Assembly (NCBI GenBank): GCA_965248675.1
Contig: CBDFJZ010000005.1
Coordinates: forward strand, 310,001 to 374,000
DNA length: 64,000 nt
Origin: UBA6627 sp965248675
Lineage (GTDB): Bacteria > Chloroflexota > Dehalococcoidia > UBA2979
Direction of reading: 5' to 3'
The notes under the pieces were generated by a model. It had not been told where the DNA came from. It saw only the letters and a list, made by a program, of their open reading frames with translations, and searched no databases. The position numbers and the translations under genes were made by a program. Shown here piece after piece: positions 9,824 through 19,220 of the stretch (positions are counted from its first letter, which is position 1; every line of letters begins with the position of its first letter).

Positions 9824-11071
9824 GTGGATCAGACCGCGGCGCTCGCCGATCTCCGCGTGCTCGATCTCACCGACGCGATCGGCGCTTACGCGACCAAGCT
9901 GATGGCCGACCTCGGCGCCGAGGTGATCCGGGTCGAGCCACCGACGGGCGATCCGATGCGAGGCACCGGCCCGTTCGTCGACGACGCGCCCGGGCCGGAC
10001 CGGAGTCTCGCCTTCCTCCACTTCAACACGAACAAGCGGAGCGTGACGCTCGACGTGGGTACGCCGGCCGGTCGCGCCTTGTTGGACCGGCTGCTGGAAA
10101 CGTCCGATCTGCTGGTGGAGAGCTTCACACCCGCGGAGTTGGAGGAGCTTTCACTCGAGCATGAGGCGACGAGGCGCCTCAACCCGAGCCTGATCCAGGT
10201 GTCGGTTACGCCGTTCGGCCTGACCGGCCCGCATCGGAACTTCCGAGGCTCCGATCTGATCGGTCAGGCCATGGGTGGGCTGATGGCGTTGACCGGATTC
10301 AGCGACGACCCGCCGGTACGGGTGGCAGCCTCCCAGGGGTATCACCAGGCTTCGCTCCATGCGGCGGTGGGGGCGATGGCGGCCGTCGCGAGGCGCGATC
10401 TCACCGGCGAGGGCGCCCACGTTGAGGTTTCGATGCAGGATGCGATCGCCCTCGCGACGCTCCAGACAGGCAACCTGAACTTCTACACGCAGCACGGAGT
10501 GGTGCCGCGCCGCGTCGGGAACGGCGGCGTGTCGCGCATCTTCCATGACGACGGCAGTCAGACCGCCGCTCGACCGACCTACTATCAGTGCGCCGAGGGC
10601 TGGGTGAACTTCGCCTACCGCGCGGTCGGTTGGGAGCAGATCCTCGATTGGCTCGACAGCCTCGGAGTGACTCACGATCTCAGAAACGAGCGCTACCAGG
10701 ACCCAGCCACCCGTCCCCAGCACCTGGACCATATCTACGACGTGATCAGTGCGTGTCTCGCCACTCAGCGAGCGGAAGACGTGTACCACTCCGCGCAGCA
10801 GCACGACCTGGTCTGCATGCCGGTGCGGACGATCGACGGCCTCGCGAGCGATGAGCAACTCGAGGATCGAGGGTTCCTCGTCACACTAGAGCACGACGAC
10901 CTCGCGCGGAGCATCACCTACCCAGGCGCCCCGTACGTTTTGAGTGAGACACCGTGGCAGGTCGTCCGGCACGCACCGATGGTTGGCGAGTACAACCGCG
11001 AGATCTACGTGGGCGAACTTGGACTCTCCGAGGGTGAGTTCGCCCAGCAGCAGTCCGCGGGCGTGTTGTGA
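9824..11071 (+). CDS. CaiB/BaiF CoA-transferase, pair 2 first gene
   Basis: A 415-residue family III CoA-transferase. The start GTG 9824 has AAGGAG seven bases upstream. The N-terminus DLRVLDLTDAIGAYATKLM and LGADLIRVEP-type strand (here LGAEVIRVEP) match the family. It is the only one of six CoA-transferases here that keeps the canonical catalytic Asp, in GAHVEVSMQDA. It resembles the gene at 5466, including the T-G-PF segment and the SVTPFG strand, so the two pairs look like duplicates. The stop overlaps or abuts the region of the next gene's start, which suggests an operon. Confidence 0.88.
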   Translation: MDQTAALADLRVLDLTDAIGAYATKLMADLGAEVIRVEPPTGDPMRGTGPFVDDAPGPDRSLAFLHFNTNKRSVTLDVGTPAGRALLDRLLETSDLLVESFTPAELEELSLEHEATRRLNPSLIQVSVTPFGLTGPHRNFRGSDLIGQAMGGLMALTGFSDDPPVRVAASQGYHQASLHAAVGAMAAVARRDLTGEGAHVEVSMQDAIALATLQTGNLNFYTQHGVVPRRVGNGGVSRIFHDDGSQTAARPTYYQCAEGWVNFAYRAVGWEQILDWLDSLGVTHDLRNERYQDPATRPQHLDHIYDVISACLATQRAEDVYHSAQQHDLVCMPVRTIDGLASDEQLEDRGFLVTLEHDDLARSITYPGAPYVLSETPWQVVRHAPMVGEYNREIYVGELGLSEGEFAQQQSAGVL

Positions 11072-11097
11072 TTCGAACGGAGCGGGAGGAGCGACCA

Positions 11098-12357
11098 GTG
11101 ACCGAGGTTGGGCACGACGACGGCGCCGGGGGGCCGCTGGAGGGGCTGCGAGTGGCTGACTTCACCTGGATGGGCGCCGGGACGATGGCTACGCGCCCGC
11201 TCGCGAACCTCGGAGCGGAGGTGATTAAGATCGAATCGAGCGCCCGCGTCGATGGTTTCCGCATGGGTGGGCCCCGTCCGGACCGCGGCGGGGGAGCCAA
11301 CCTAGCGCCGCCGGATCCGAACGGCAGCGGGATCTTCAACGACTGCAACCCGGCGAAACTGAGCGTGACGCTCAACTTGAACCACGCCGCCGGGATCGAT
11401 CTGGCGAAGCGGGTGATCGCGATCAGTGACGTGGTGACGAACAACTTCACGGGGACGCGGATGGAGCGGTGGGGACTCGGCTACGACGACCTGCAGGCGA
11501 TCAAGCCGGAAATCATCATGCTCCAGATGCCGGTCATGGGCTCGACGGGGCCACTGCGCGACTATCGCGGGCTGGGGCCGCACATGACCTCGATGGTCGG
11601 GATGAATGAGGCGACTGGATTCGAGGGCCGCCCGCCCACCGGCACCGATGTCGCGTGGGCGGATTTCAGCGGGAATCCGAACCATGCGGCGTTCGCGGTG
11701 CTGTCCGCCCTCCACTATCGGAGGCGTACCGGCAAGGGACAGCTCGTCGACCTGTCGCAGTACGAATCGACCGCCTCCCTCATGGGTCCGCACGTGCTCG
11801 ACTACACGGTGAACGGCCGCATCCCCAGCCGCGCCGGCAATCGCCAGGAGGGCGCAGCTCCTCACGGCGTGTATCGGTGCAGCGGAGATGACCGTTGGGT
11901 CGCCGTCGCCGTCTGCACAGCGGCCGAGTGGAAAGGTCTCGTGCGCGCGTTCGGCTCGCCCGACTGGGCCGAGCACGCTAGTTTCCAGACGCTGGCGGCC
12001 CGGATCGAGCATTACAACGAGCTCGACCTGCACATTGAGGCATGGACCTCGCAGCGCTCGCCGCACGACGCGATGCGTCAGCTACAGGCAGAAGGCGTAG
12101 CGGCTGGCGCAGTCCAGGACATTGAGGACCTGATCGAACGGGACCCTCATTGGCGGACGCGACAGCTGCGATACGTCGAGCACCCCGTGGGTGGTGTGTT
12201 CGCGACCCACGGCGAGACGATCCGCGTGGATGGTAGGGAAGCGCCCGCGAAGCGGGCTCCGTTACTTGGCGAGCATTCGGAGCAGATCCTGCGAGAGAGG
12301 CTCGGTCTGACGATCGAGCAGATCAATCAGCTCTACATGGATGGTGTCGTGGCCTGA
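11098..12357 (+). CDS. CaiB/BaiF CoA-transferase, pair 2 second gene
   Basis: A 419-residue family III CoA-transferase. I chose GTG 11098 because GGGAGGA lies eight bases upstream; an earlier in-frame GTG at 11068 overlaps the previous stop but has no Shine-Dalgarno. The N-terminus GLRVADFTWMGAGTMATRPL and LGAEVIKIES are family features. The catalytic position reads GQLVDLSQYEST, giving Glu in place of Asp. It resembles the gene at 6672 (shared AEVI-xES then a Gly/Arg-Pro rich insertion before the GxLSV strand). A strong hairpin follows at 12530. Confidence 0.88.
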   Translation: MTEVGHDDGAGGPLEGLRVADFTWMGAGTMATRPLANLGAEVIKIESSARVDGFRMGGPRPDRGGGANLAPPDPNGSGIFNDCNPAKLSVTLNLNHAAGIDLAKRVIAISDVVTNNFTGTRMERWGLGYDDLQAIKPEIIMLQMPVMGSTGPLRDYRGLGPHMTSMVGMNEATGFEGRPPTGTDVAWADFSGNPNHAAFAVLSALHYRRRTGKGQLVDLSQYESTASLMGPHVLDYTVNGRIPSRAGNRQEGAAPHGVYRCSGDDRWVAVAVCTAAEWKGLVRAFGSPDWAEHASFQTLAARIEHYNELDLHIEAWTSQRSPHDAMRQLQAEGVAAGAVQDIEDLIERDPHWRTRQLRYVEHPVGGVFATHGETIRVDGREAPAKRAPLLGEHSEQILRERLGLTIEQINQLYMDGVVA

Positions 12358-12529
12358 ACGCGCTCGCGCCGCGCGCCCGGACTCGAAGCGGAGGGTCGTC
12401 CTCATCAGGGCGGACAACGCGTGAGGTGCGAGGCTCGCGCAACGGCCCGATTGCGCGATTCGAAGCCAGCACTCCTCAAGTAGCGACGTTCCGCCAGCTC
12501 ACGTCCTCCGCATTACGGGGTGCGCATCC

Positions 12530-12562
12530 ACACACACGAGGTGTGAACCACCTCGTGTGTGT
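12530..12562. terminator. 14-bp perfect hairpin between convergent genes
   Basis: ACACACACGAGGTG (12530-12543) pairs fully with CACCTCGTGTGTGT (12549-12562) across a five-base loop TGAAC. It lies between the convergent CoA-transferase and permease genes, so it can act for both strands. It lacks a T tract. Confidence 0.65.
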
Positions 12563-12581
12563 CAGCGAGAGAGCGGCGGCG

Positions 12582-13478
12582 CTAGCGCGATCCACGAAGC
12601 CGCGGGTCCAGGACGTCTCGCAGCCCATCTCCAACGACGTTCACGGCAAGCACGGTGATAAAGATCGCCAGGCCGGGAAAGAATGTGAGGTACGGCGCGA
12701 CCCGGATCAGCTCGAGCGCTTCGGAGAGCATTCCTCCCCACGTCGCTGTTGGAGGACCTACGCCGACCCCGAGGAAGCTCAGCCCAGCCTCAGCGAGGAT
12801 CGCAAACGCGACGCCGAGCGATCCTTGGACGATGAGGGGGGAAAGCGAATTGGGCAGGACATGGACCCACACGATCCGCAGGTTGGAGGCCCCTGTCGCT
12901 TGGGCCGCTAGCACGTAGTCTTGCTCTCTGACTGATAGGACCTGCCCTCGGGTGAGACGCGCGTATACAGGCACCGAGCTGACCCCGATCGCGATCATCA
13001 CTTGAAAGATGCCGGCGCCGAGCGCGCCGACGATCGCCAACGCCAGAATGATCCCCGGGAACGCAATGATCACGTCCATCAAGCGCATGACGACGGAGTC
13101 CACGAAACCGCCGAAATAGCCGGACGAGAGCCCGAGCGGGACACCAACCGCCATCGCCAGGCCTACGGCGATGATCCCAACCTGGATCGACACTCGGCTG
13201 CCGAATATCAGCCTGCTCATCACGTCGCGACCGATCTGATCAGTGCCCAACCAGTGATCGGCTGACGGCTCCTGCAACCCATTGCGGGCGTCCGTGTCGT
13301 ACGGGTTAAAGGGTGCAACCATGGGTGCGAAAATCGCGAGGACGAGAAGGAGGCCGAGGATCGCCATGGCGATCGGCACGCCCCGTTGCTGAAGCAGCCG
13401 AACGGGAACACTCTTCGGCCGTCGGTATCCGCCAAGCGATGGCAAGGTGCCTGCTGGAACCGCGCTGCGTCTGAACAT
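12582..13478 (-). CDS. Oligopeptide/nickel-type ABC permease (DppC-like)
   Basis: A 298-residue inner-membrane permease of the DppC/OppC family. It has an N-terminal membrane helix (PIAMAILGLLLVLAIFAPMV), the family signature HWLGTDQIGRDVMSR, and the EAA-type loop around QATGASNLRIVWVHVLPN, where the ATPase would dock. Its ATG overlaps the stop of the DppB-like gene (TGATG), showing translational coupling. It is the last gene of the binding protein-DppB-DppC operon, which has no ATPase gene. Confidence 0.9.
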   Translation of the reverse strand: MFRRSAVPAGTLPSLGGYRRPKSVPVRLLQQRGVPIAMAILGLLLVLAIFAPMVAPFNPYDTDARNGLQEPSADHWLGTDQIGRDVMSRLIFGSRVSIQVGIIAVGLAMAVGVPLGLSSGYFGGFVDSVVMRLMDVIIAFPGIILALAIVGALGAGIFQVMIAIGVSSVPVYARLTRGQVLSVREQDYVLAAQATGASNLRIVWVHVLPNSLSPLIVQGSLGVAFAILAEAGLSFLGVGVGPPTATWGGMLSEALELIRVAPYLTFFPGLAIFITVLAVNVVGDGLRDVLDPRLRGSR

Positions 13479-14458
13479 CAGGCCGCCCCGGCCGCGCGGC
13501 GGCCGAGTTGAATGCGGGGGTCGATCAGCGCGTAGGTTATGTCGGTGATCAGATTCGCAATCGCCACGACGAACGCCACGAGCAGAACGAACGCCATCGT
13601 CACCGGGAAGTCCTGAGCGAATATGCCCTGGACCGCCAGGCGTCCCATCCCCGGCAGGGCGAAGATCGTCTCCACGATCACAGCCCCGCCGAGGATGTTG
13701 CCGAGGCGCAGTCCGAGGATCGTCGTCACCGGAATCAGCGCGTTGCGGAGCGCGTGCCTGATGATCACCGTTCGGTTCCGCAACCCCTTCGCGCGCGCCG
13801 TCCGCACATAATCCTGACTGAGCACCTCGAGCATGCTCGATCGCGTCTGGCGCATGATCGTGGCGGACTCGGCCGTCCCGAGCACGATCGCTGGGAGAAT
13901 CATCCGCTTGATCCCTTCGACCGGGTCAGTGGCGAGGCTGACGTACCCCGACGGTGGCAGCAGGTCGAGTCGAACCGCGAAGAAGAGGATCAGCAGGAGA
14001 CCCAACCAGATGTTGGGCATCGCCACACCAGCCAGCGCCCACAGCGTCGCCAGTCGGTCAAACCAACTATTTCGCTTGATCCCCGCCACGATGCCAGCGG
14101 GGATCGCAATCAACAGCGACAGCGCGCTCGCGAACAGCGCGAGCGTGAGCGTGACTGGCGCCCGTTTCATCAGCGCGTCCCGAACCGGCTCACCGGTGCG
14201 CGTTGAAACGCCCCAATCGCCGGTTACGGTACCCCCAAGCCAGTCAAGGTACTGAACTGCTATCGGCCGATTCAGGCCCAGGCGCTCTCGCGCCCGGTCG
14301 ATGTCGTCAATCGTCATCGTCGCGGCGTTCTCCGGCGAGATCAGAACCGTGACGGGGTCACCGGGAAGCACTGACAGGAAGAAGAAGGTCGCCATCGAGA
14401 CGAGCAGCACAACCAGGCCGGTCTGCAGGATACGACCGACCAGGTATTCAGTTTTCAT
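13478..14458 (-). CDS. Oligopeptide-type ABC permease (DppB-like)
   Basis: A 326-residue permease of the DppB/OppB family. Visible marks are the N-terminal helix (ILQTGLVVLLVSMATFFFLS), LPGDPVTVLI, the RERLGLNRPIAVQYL motif before the second helix, and the EAA loop DYVRTARAKGLRNRTVIIRH. It stands between the binding protein (107 bases upstream) and the coupled DppC-like gene. The substrate class could be peptides, nickel, or other small organic compounds; the sequence does not decide. Confidence 0.9.
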   Translation of the reverse strand: MKTEYLVGRILQTGLVVLLVSMATFFFLSVLPGDPVTVLISPENAATMTIDDIDRARERLGLNRPIAVQYLDWLGGTVTGDWGVSTRTGEPVRDALMKRAPVTLTLALFASALSLLIAIPAGIVAGIKRNSWFDRLATLWALAGVAMPNIWLGLLLILFFAVRLDLLPPSGYVSLATDPVEGIKRMILPAIVLGTAESATIMRQTRSSMLEVLSQDYVRTARAKGLRNRTVIIRHALRNALIPVTTILGLRLGNILGGAVIVETIFALPGMGRLAVQGIFAQDFPVTMAFVLLVAFVVAIANLITDITYALIDPRIQLGRRAAGAA

Positions 14459-14564
14459 CAGCCGGCTCGCTTACCGCTTGAAGCGACTCGGGAATCGCGA
14501 TACACGGCAGACCGCCCGCCGACGGCCGTCGATCGCCGCTCCGCCCGTCGCGGCGGTGCCGCGC

Positions 14565-16274
14565 TTAGGCGAGCCAGAGTTCCGCGAAGCGGTCCTTCCC
14601 CTCCGCACCGAAGATGCTTCCGAAGTTCTGCACCTGCTCTTCAGCGACCCGGTAGGTCACGCTGTACCCCGTGTAAATCTGGACGACGAGTCCGGCAGCC
14701 AACTCCGCCACGTCACGGTACAGATCCTTGCGCTCTTCAAGATCGTAAGTCGAGCGCGCAGCAGCAATGGCCTCGTTGAGCTTCTGGAACTCAGCCGCGT
14801 CCGCGTGCCCGGGGTTGTAGAACCCGTCCGTGTGTAGCGTTTCGCTCGCAACACCGTCGGGGTCTGCGCGCAGGCTGAACCCGACTGGACCGCTGGCATT
14901 CACGTCTCTGATCACATACATCCGCTCGCCAGGGTTCGTGAGCGGAATCGTCTCCATCTGGATCCCGATCTCATCGAAGAAGTCCTGCCACAGCGCTGCG
15001 CGCGTGGCCGTGCTCGCCCTCGTGTTGTGCACGGTGGTGAATTTGGGGTCATCTGCGTAGCGGCTCGCCGCGAGGAACTTCGCTGCCTCGGCTGGATCGT
15101 ACTTGGGCGCGTTGTCGAGGCTGCCGGGATACATCCACTTGTAAGCGGGCGAGAACGGCCCGGGGCGCTCTTCTGTGACGTACCTCCCGAAGAAGATCGC
15201 TTCGTTCTCAGCCTCCCGGTCGATCGAGTACGCCAGCGCCTTTCGGAAGTTCAGGTCATCTGTCGGGGCCAGCGTCGTGTTCAGATACATGCCGCTCCAG
15301 GCGCTTCCCTGGAACTCCTCAACCTGCCAATTCCCGGAATCCTCGAGTTCGCCGATCCGGCTCAGCGAGGGGGCAATGATGTGTACGTCGCCCGACTCGA
15401 GGTTGGCCTCGGCCACGTTGAAATCTGGGATCGTCAGCGTTTCGATCTGGTCGAGGTATGGAAGCGCATTCCCGGCGGTGTCCTTCCTCCAGTACTCCGG
15501 GTTCTTGTCGACGAGAACCGAAGAGTCGCGGACCCACTCGTTGAAGATGAATGCTCCGGTTCCAACTGGATGATCCGCCTTCCGGATATCCTCGTCCTCG
15601 AACGTATTCGGCGACAGCATCTGGCCGCCGCGGTCCCCCAGCAACGTGATGAAAGCCGCGTTTGGTGCATCCAGCGTCAGGCTGACCGTGCGGTCGTCGA
15701 CCACGTCGATGCTCTCGATGACCTTCATCTGGGCGAAGGCCGATGAGCCCACGTCCGGATCCAGGATGCGTTCGTAATTCCGCTTGACCGCGTCCGCGTT
15801 GAACGGCTCGCCGTCGTGGAACTTGATCCCCTCTCGCAGCGTGAAGCGGATCGTCGCTCCGTCGACGATCTCCCAGTTCTCCGCGAGCGACAGCGACGGA
15901 TCAGGGACTCCCTCGCGGTCGTACTGGACCAGACCGTCGGTCATCATCCAGAAGTACTTGTGGTCGCCGCCGCCGATGCTGATGTGCGGATCCAGTCCAC
16001 GTGGATCGTTCCCCACGGCGACCTGAAGTTTTCCGCCGTAATTGATCGAGGAGACCGGTGCCGAGGTCGGCGCTTGAGTGGCTCCAGGCGCAGCGGTGCC
16101 CGTCGCCGCCGACGGGGGAGCGTCCCCGTTCCCCGCACCTTCGTCATCGTCGCTGCTACAGCCGACCAATGCCGCACCGGCGAGCCCGGCAAGGCCAATC
16201 GCAGCGCCTCGAAGCGCTGTCCGCCGGCTGATGCGGCGACGTCCGAAGTCTGTCCAATAGTTGCGATCGCGCAT
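14565..16274 (-). CDS. ABC transporter substrate-binding lipoprotein (SBP family 5)
   Basis: A 569-residue extracytoplasmic binding protein. I used ATG 16274, after AGAAAGAGAG; the N-terminus then carries a twin-arginine signal (ISRRTALRGAAIG) with a lipobox ending in Cys (AALVGCS), so it is probably exported folded and lipid-anchored. A low-complexity linker (about residues 35-65) follows, then the family 5 body with LAENWEI, FHDGEPFNADAV and ALAYSIDREA. It heads an operon with DppB- and DppC-like permeases. Another copy of this three-gene layout lies at 38891-42469. Substrate unknown. Confidence 0.9.
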   Translation of the reverse strand: MRDRNYWTDFGRRRISRRTALRGAAIGLAGLAGAALVGCSSDDDEGAGNGDAPPSAATGTAAPGATQAPTSAPVSSINYGGKLQVAVGNDPRGLDPHISIGGGDHKYFWMMTDGLVQYDREGVPDPSLSLAENWEIVDGATIRFTLREGIKFHDGEPFNADAVKRNYERILDPDVGSSAFAQMKVIESIDVVDDRTVSLTLDAPNAAFITLLGDRGGQMLSPNTFEDEDIRKADHPVGTGAFIFNEWVRDSSVLVDKNPEYWRKDTAGNALPYLDQIETLTIPDFNVAEANLESGDVHIIAPSLSRIGELEDSGNWQVEEFQGSAWSGMYLNTTLAPTDDLNFRKALAYSIDREAENEAIFFGRYVTEERPGPFSPAYKWMYPGSLDNAPKYDPAEAAKFLAASRYADDPKFTTVHNTRASTATRAALWQDFFDEIGIQMETIPLTNPGERMYVIRDVNASGPVGFSLRADPDGVASETLHTDGFYNPGHADAAEFQKLNEAIAAARSTYDLEERKDLYRDVAELAAGLVVQIYTGYSVTYRVAEEQVQNFGSIFGAEGKDRFAELWLA

Positions 16275-16825
16275 CGGGAACTCTCTTTCTCCGCCCCCCC
16301 CCAAAAATCGTGCACGCGGAACATACCACTTGTTATACGCCTGACCCATCGGTCGAGGCGTTCCGGGCGGCCACCAAGGTCGGTGTCCAGCGGATGAACG
16401 CGCATGACGCGGGGAGCAGCAAATGCGATCCGCTTCTTCCGCGAGCGGGGATTCTCGCCTCTCGCGGTCCCGCCTTGGCTGCAGATTCAGATGAGCGACG
16501 TGCAGTACCAGCGCGGGCGCTCAGCGGTGAGTGCGATGTTCTTTAGCACCGGGTCGCGTCGTTCCCAAACGCCTTTTCGACTACCCGGATTAGACACGTG
16601 AAGATCAACCGCACCGAGCCCTCCGTCCTGTGGGCAGGCTCGGATGACCTCCCCATCACCTCAGACCCGACGCGGATCGAGCAATCGCACTCAACAGATG
16701 ATCGAACGGATGTGGAAGCTGAAGACGCCGGGAGGTCCCCCGGTCAACCCCGAGCGCAGTCTCTGAGCCGGCCGCCTCGTTCGGCGCGCGATCTCGCCAC
16801 AGCAACTACGGCGGGAGCCCGGAAG
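16275..16825. other. 551-base gap
   Basis: No convincing gene on either strand. The part nearest 16274 holds a C-rich tract (16293-16302) and AT-rich sequence (GGTATGTT and GTATAACAA on the minus strand, about 16320-16340) that could be the promoter of the binding-protein operon; no clear -35/-10 pair. Confidence 0.35.
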
Positions 16826-18403
16826 CTAGAGGGCCACGAGCCGGCGCGTTTTGGTGCCCAGCATCGGCGGCAGCTGATCGTAGGCCGCCTCCACCCACTC
16901 GCAGAGCACCGGCCGCGTGTCACGCGGATCGATGATGTCCTCGATGTTGAACGCCTCCGCGGCAAAGAACGGCGTCCGCAAGGCAACGAGGCGCTCCTCG
17001 AGCTCTTTTCGCGCCTCCTCGGGATTGTCGCTGGCCTCGATCTCGCGTCGGTACGCCGCCTGAATCCCGCCCTCGATCGGCAGCGAGCCCCATTCGCCTG
17101 ACGGCCACGCGACGCGGAAGTTGAAACGCGTGTGGTTCTGCTGACCACCGCCGGCGACGCCGTAGATGCGGCGGACGACCACCGAGGCCCACGGAATCGT
17201 CGCGGAGTAGACGGCGGCGAGGCCGCGCATCCCCTGCTTCAGCGTTCCCGCCGCCTCCGCCGCCCGTCCGATCATGAATCCGGGTTGATCTGAGAAGTTC
17301 ACGATCGGCAAGTGGAACGTGTCGCACAGGTTTACGAACTTCTCGAGCTTCTGCGCCGCATTTGCGTCCATCGCGCCCCCATGCACCAGCGGATCGTTCC
17401 CCAGGACGCCGACGGGGCGTCCGGCGATGCGCGCGAACATCGTCAGCTGCGACCCGCCGTAGTACCGCCCCATCTCGAACGCGGAGCCTCGATCGACGAT
17501 CAGGTCGACCATCTGGCGCACGTCGTAAGGCCGGTTGCGGTCGCGCGGAATGATCGAGAGCAACTCCTCCTCACGACGATCCTCGGGATCGTCGCTCTCC
17601 TGCACCGGGGGCAACGTGTAGACGTTGCTGGGGAGGTACGAGAGGAACGTGCGAATCAGCCGAAAGGCGTCCAGCTCGTCTTCGGCCTCGTTGTCGACCA
17701 GCCCGCTGCCGCGCGCGTGCACCCGGTAGCCGCCGAGCTCCTCCTTGTCGATCTTGAGCCCGAGCGCTCGCGCAACCACTGGTGGCCCCGCGGCGAAGAC
17801 CTGCGACACGTCCTTCACCATCACCGCGAAGTGGCAGGCCGCGACCTGGGCCGCCGGCAGCCCCGCCACCGATCCCAGCGCCGCCGAGATCACCGGCACC
17901 TGGTTCATCATCTCGAGCGCCATCGCCCACGTGGTGTTCCCCGGGAGGTAGGTCCGGCCGCCTCCCTCGACGGCGCGAATGTCCGCGCCGAAGCCATCGA
18001 TGAGACGGATCATCGGCAGCTTCATCTCGAGCGACATCTGCTCGGCCTGCAGACCCTTGTTGCCACCCTGGCGGCCGACGCCAGCGCTGACGCCGGCGCC
18101 GCCGCTGGGAGGGCGAGCCGTGTAGTCGGCGCCGCTCACCACGACCCGGCGACCGTCGATCTTCGCGAGGCCCATGACCGTGCTACCAGAACGAAAGTCG
18201 GTGAGCTGCCCGTCCTCGTAGACCCCGATGCCCGCGAGCACGCCACGCTCGCGGAAGCTACCGGCATCAACGAGCCCGTCGACTCGCTCGCGGACGCTGA
18301 GCCTCCCGAGATCGTGCTGACGCTCAACGCGCTCCTCCCCACCCATCCGATAGGCGAGCTCTCGGCGGCGCTGAATCTCCTCGACCTCAGGTTCCCACGT
18401 CAT
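16826..18403 (-). CDS. Acyl-CoA carboxyltransferase subunit, paralog 2
   Basis: A 525-residue biotin-dependent carboxyltransferase, related to propionyl-CoA or methylmalonyl-CoA decarboxylating types. I placed the start at ATG 18403, where the family N-terminus (EPEVEEIQRRRELAYRMGG) begins. Features are LSVRERVDGLVDAGSF, the first-half oxyanion region with ALGSVAGLPAAQVA, the second-half SDQPGFMIG and the C-terminal PSGEWGSLPIEGGIQAAY. It differs from paralog 1 in having a Gly-rich loop (about 18065-18120 on the DNA) where a substrate pocket may be. No biotin carboxylase lies nearby. Confidence 0.88.
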   Translation of the reverse strand: MTWEPEVEEIQRRRELAYRMGGEERVERQHDLGRLSVRERVDGLVDAGSFRERGVLAGIGVYEDGQLTDFRSGSTVMGLAKIDGRRVVVSGADYTARPPSGGAGVSAGVGRQGGNKGLQAEQMSLEMKLPMIRLIDGFGADIRAVEGGGRTYLPGNTTWAMALEMMNQVPVISAALGSVAGLPAAQVAACHFAVMVKDVSQVFAAGPPVVARALGLKIDKEELGGYRVHARGSGLVDNEAEDELDAFRLIRTFLSYLPSNVYTLPPVQESDDPEDRREEELLSIIPRDRNRPYDVRQMVDLIVDRGSAFEMGRYYGGSQLTMFARIAGRPVGVLGNDPLVHGGAMDANAAQKLEKFVNLCDTFHLPIVNFSDQPGFMIGRAAEAAGTLKQGMRGLAAVYSATIPWASVVVRRIYGVAGGGQQNHTRFNFRVAWPSGEWGSLPIEGGIQAAYRREIEASDNPEEARKELEERLVALRTPFFAAEAFNIEDIIDPRDTRPVLCEWVEAAYDQLPPMLGTKTRRLVAL

Positions 18404-18722
18404 GCTGACCCCCGTGGTCCTCAAGTAGCGTCGTCGGACGCTCACGGAGCGACTGGCTGCCGCGGGCCCGTCGGCGCTTGACACTGGGCTCGTCGCTCGC
18501 ACCCAGCTGGCCCGCTGCGAGCCCCGATGTCGGCTCATGCTACTCTGCCCGGCCGCGGCATCCGGGTCGCCGGCCGAAGGCGCGCGTCTAGTACCGGCAT
18601 AAGCTGTGACCGCTGGTAGATGGCCGAAGTACGGGCTGGGCTCCGTGAGAGGTCTTCGCGCGCAGGCGTGGTGTCGTGAGCCACGATCTGCGATAGTTCC
18701 ACAGCCACCACGGGGTGAGGCG
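18404..18722. other. Divergent intergenic region
   Basis: The 319 bases separate two divergent genes and should hold both promoters. No well-formed -35/-10 pair or operator is evident. Confidence 0.3.
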
Positions 18723-19220
18723 ATGCTTCTGACCTTGCGCCGCTCGCGGCTGTTTCTGGTCATCACAGCCACGCTACTGGCCGCCGGTTGCGGCGGAGGG
18801 GACGACGCCGGGACCTCGGCGGGATCTACTTCGGATGGAGTGAGTGAGGTGAGGCTTCGCCTCGATGAGAGCGAGAGCCTCGGCGCCATCCTGGTGGGTC
18901 CGAACGGACACACACTCTATCTATTTGCACGGGACGAGCCGAACGAGAGCAACTGCGATGGGTCCTGCGCGGACAGCTGGCCGCCGCTGAATGTCGCCGC
19001 GGAGACAAGTCTCGTTGCCGAGGGGTTCGACGGCCAGCTCGCCGTCATCGAACGGACCGACGGCAGTCACCAGGTTACGTTAGACGGCATAGCGTTGTAC
19101 TACTTCGCCGGGGATGACGCGCCCGGGGAGACGACTGGTCACGAGGTCGGCGGTGTCTGGTTTGTCGCGCAGCTCGGAAGTGCCGTCGCCGCGGAGGGCG
19201 ACGCCGATGCCGGTTACTAA
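18723..19220 (+). CDS. Secreted lipoprotein with two Y-x-[FY]-x-x-D repeats
   Basis: A 165-residue protein with an N-terminal signal ending in a lipobox (LLAAGCGG), so it is probably anchored outside the cytoplasmic membrane. It has two copies of the motif LYLFARDE and LYYFAGDD, the hallmark of COG4315-like predicted lipoproteins, with CDGSCADSWPP between them. The family's function is unknown. ATG 18723 is preceded by GGGGTGAGG. No operon partner. Confidence 0.8.
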   Translation: MLLTLRRSRLFLVITATLLAAGCGGGDDAGTSAGSTSDGVSEVRLRLDESESLGAILVGPNGHTLYLFARDEPNESNCDGSCADSWPPLNVAAETSLVAEGFDGQLAVIERTDGSHQVTLDGIALYYFAGDDAPGETTGHEVGGVWFVAQLGSAVAAEGDADAGY

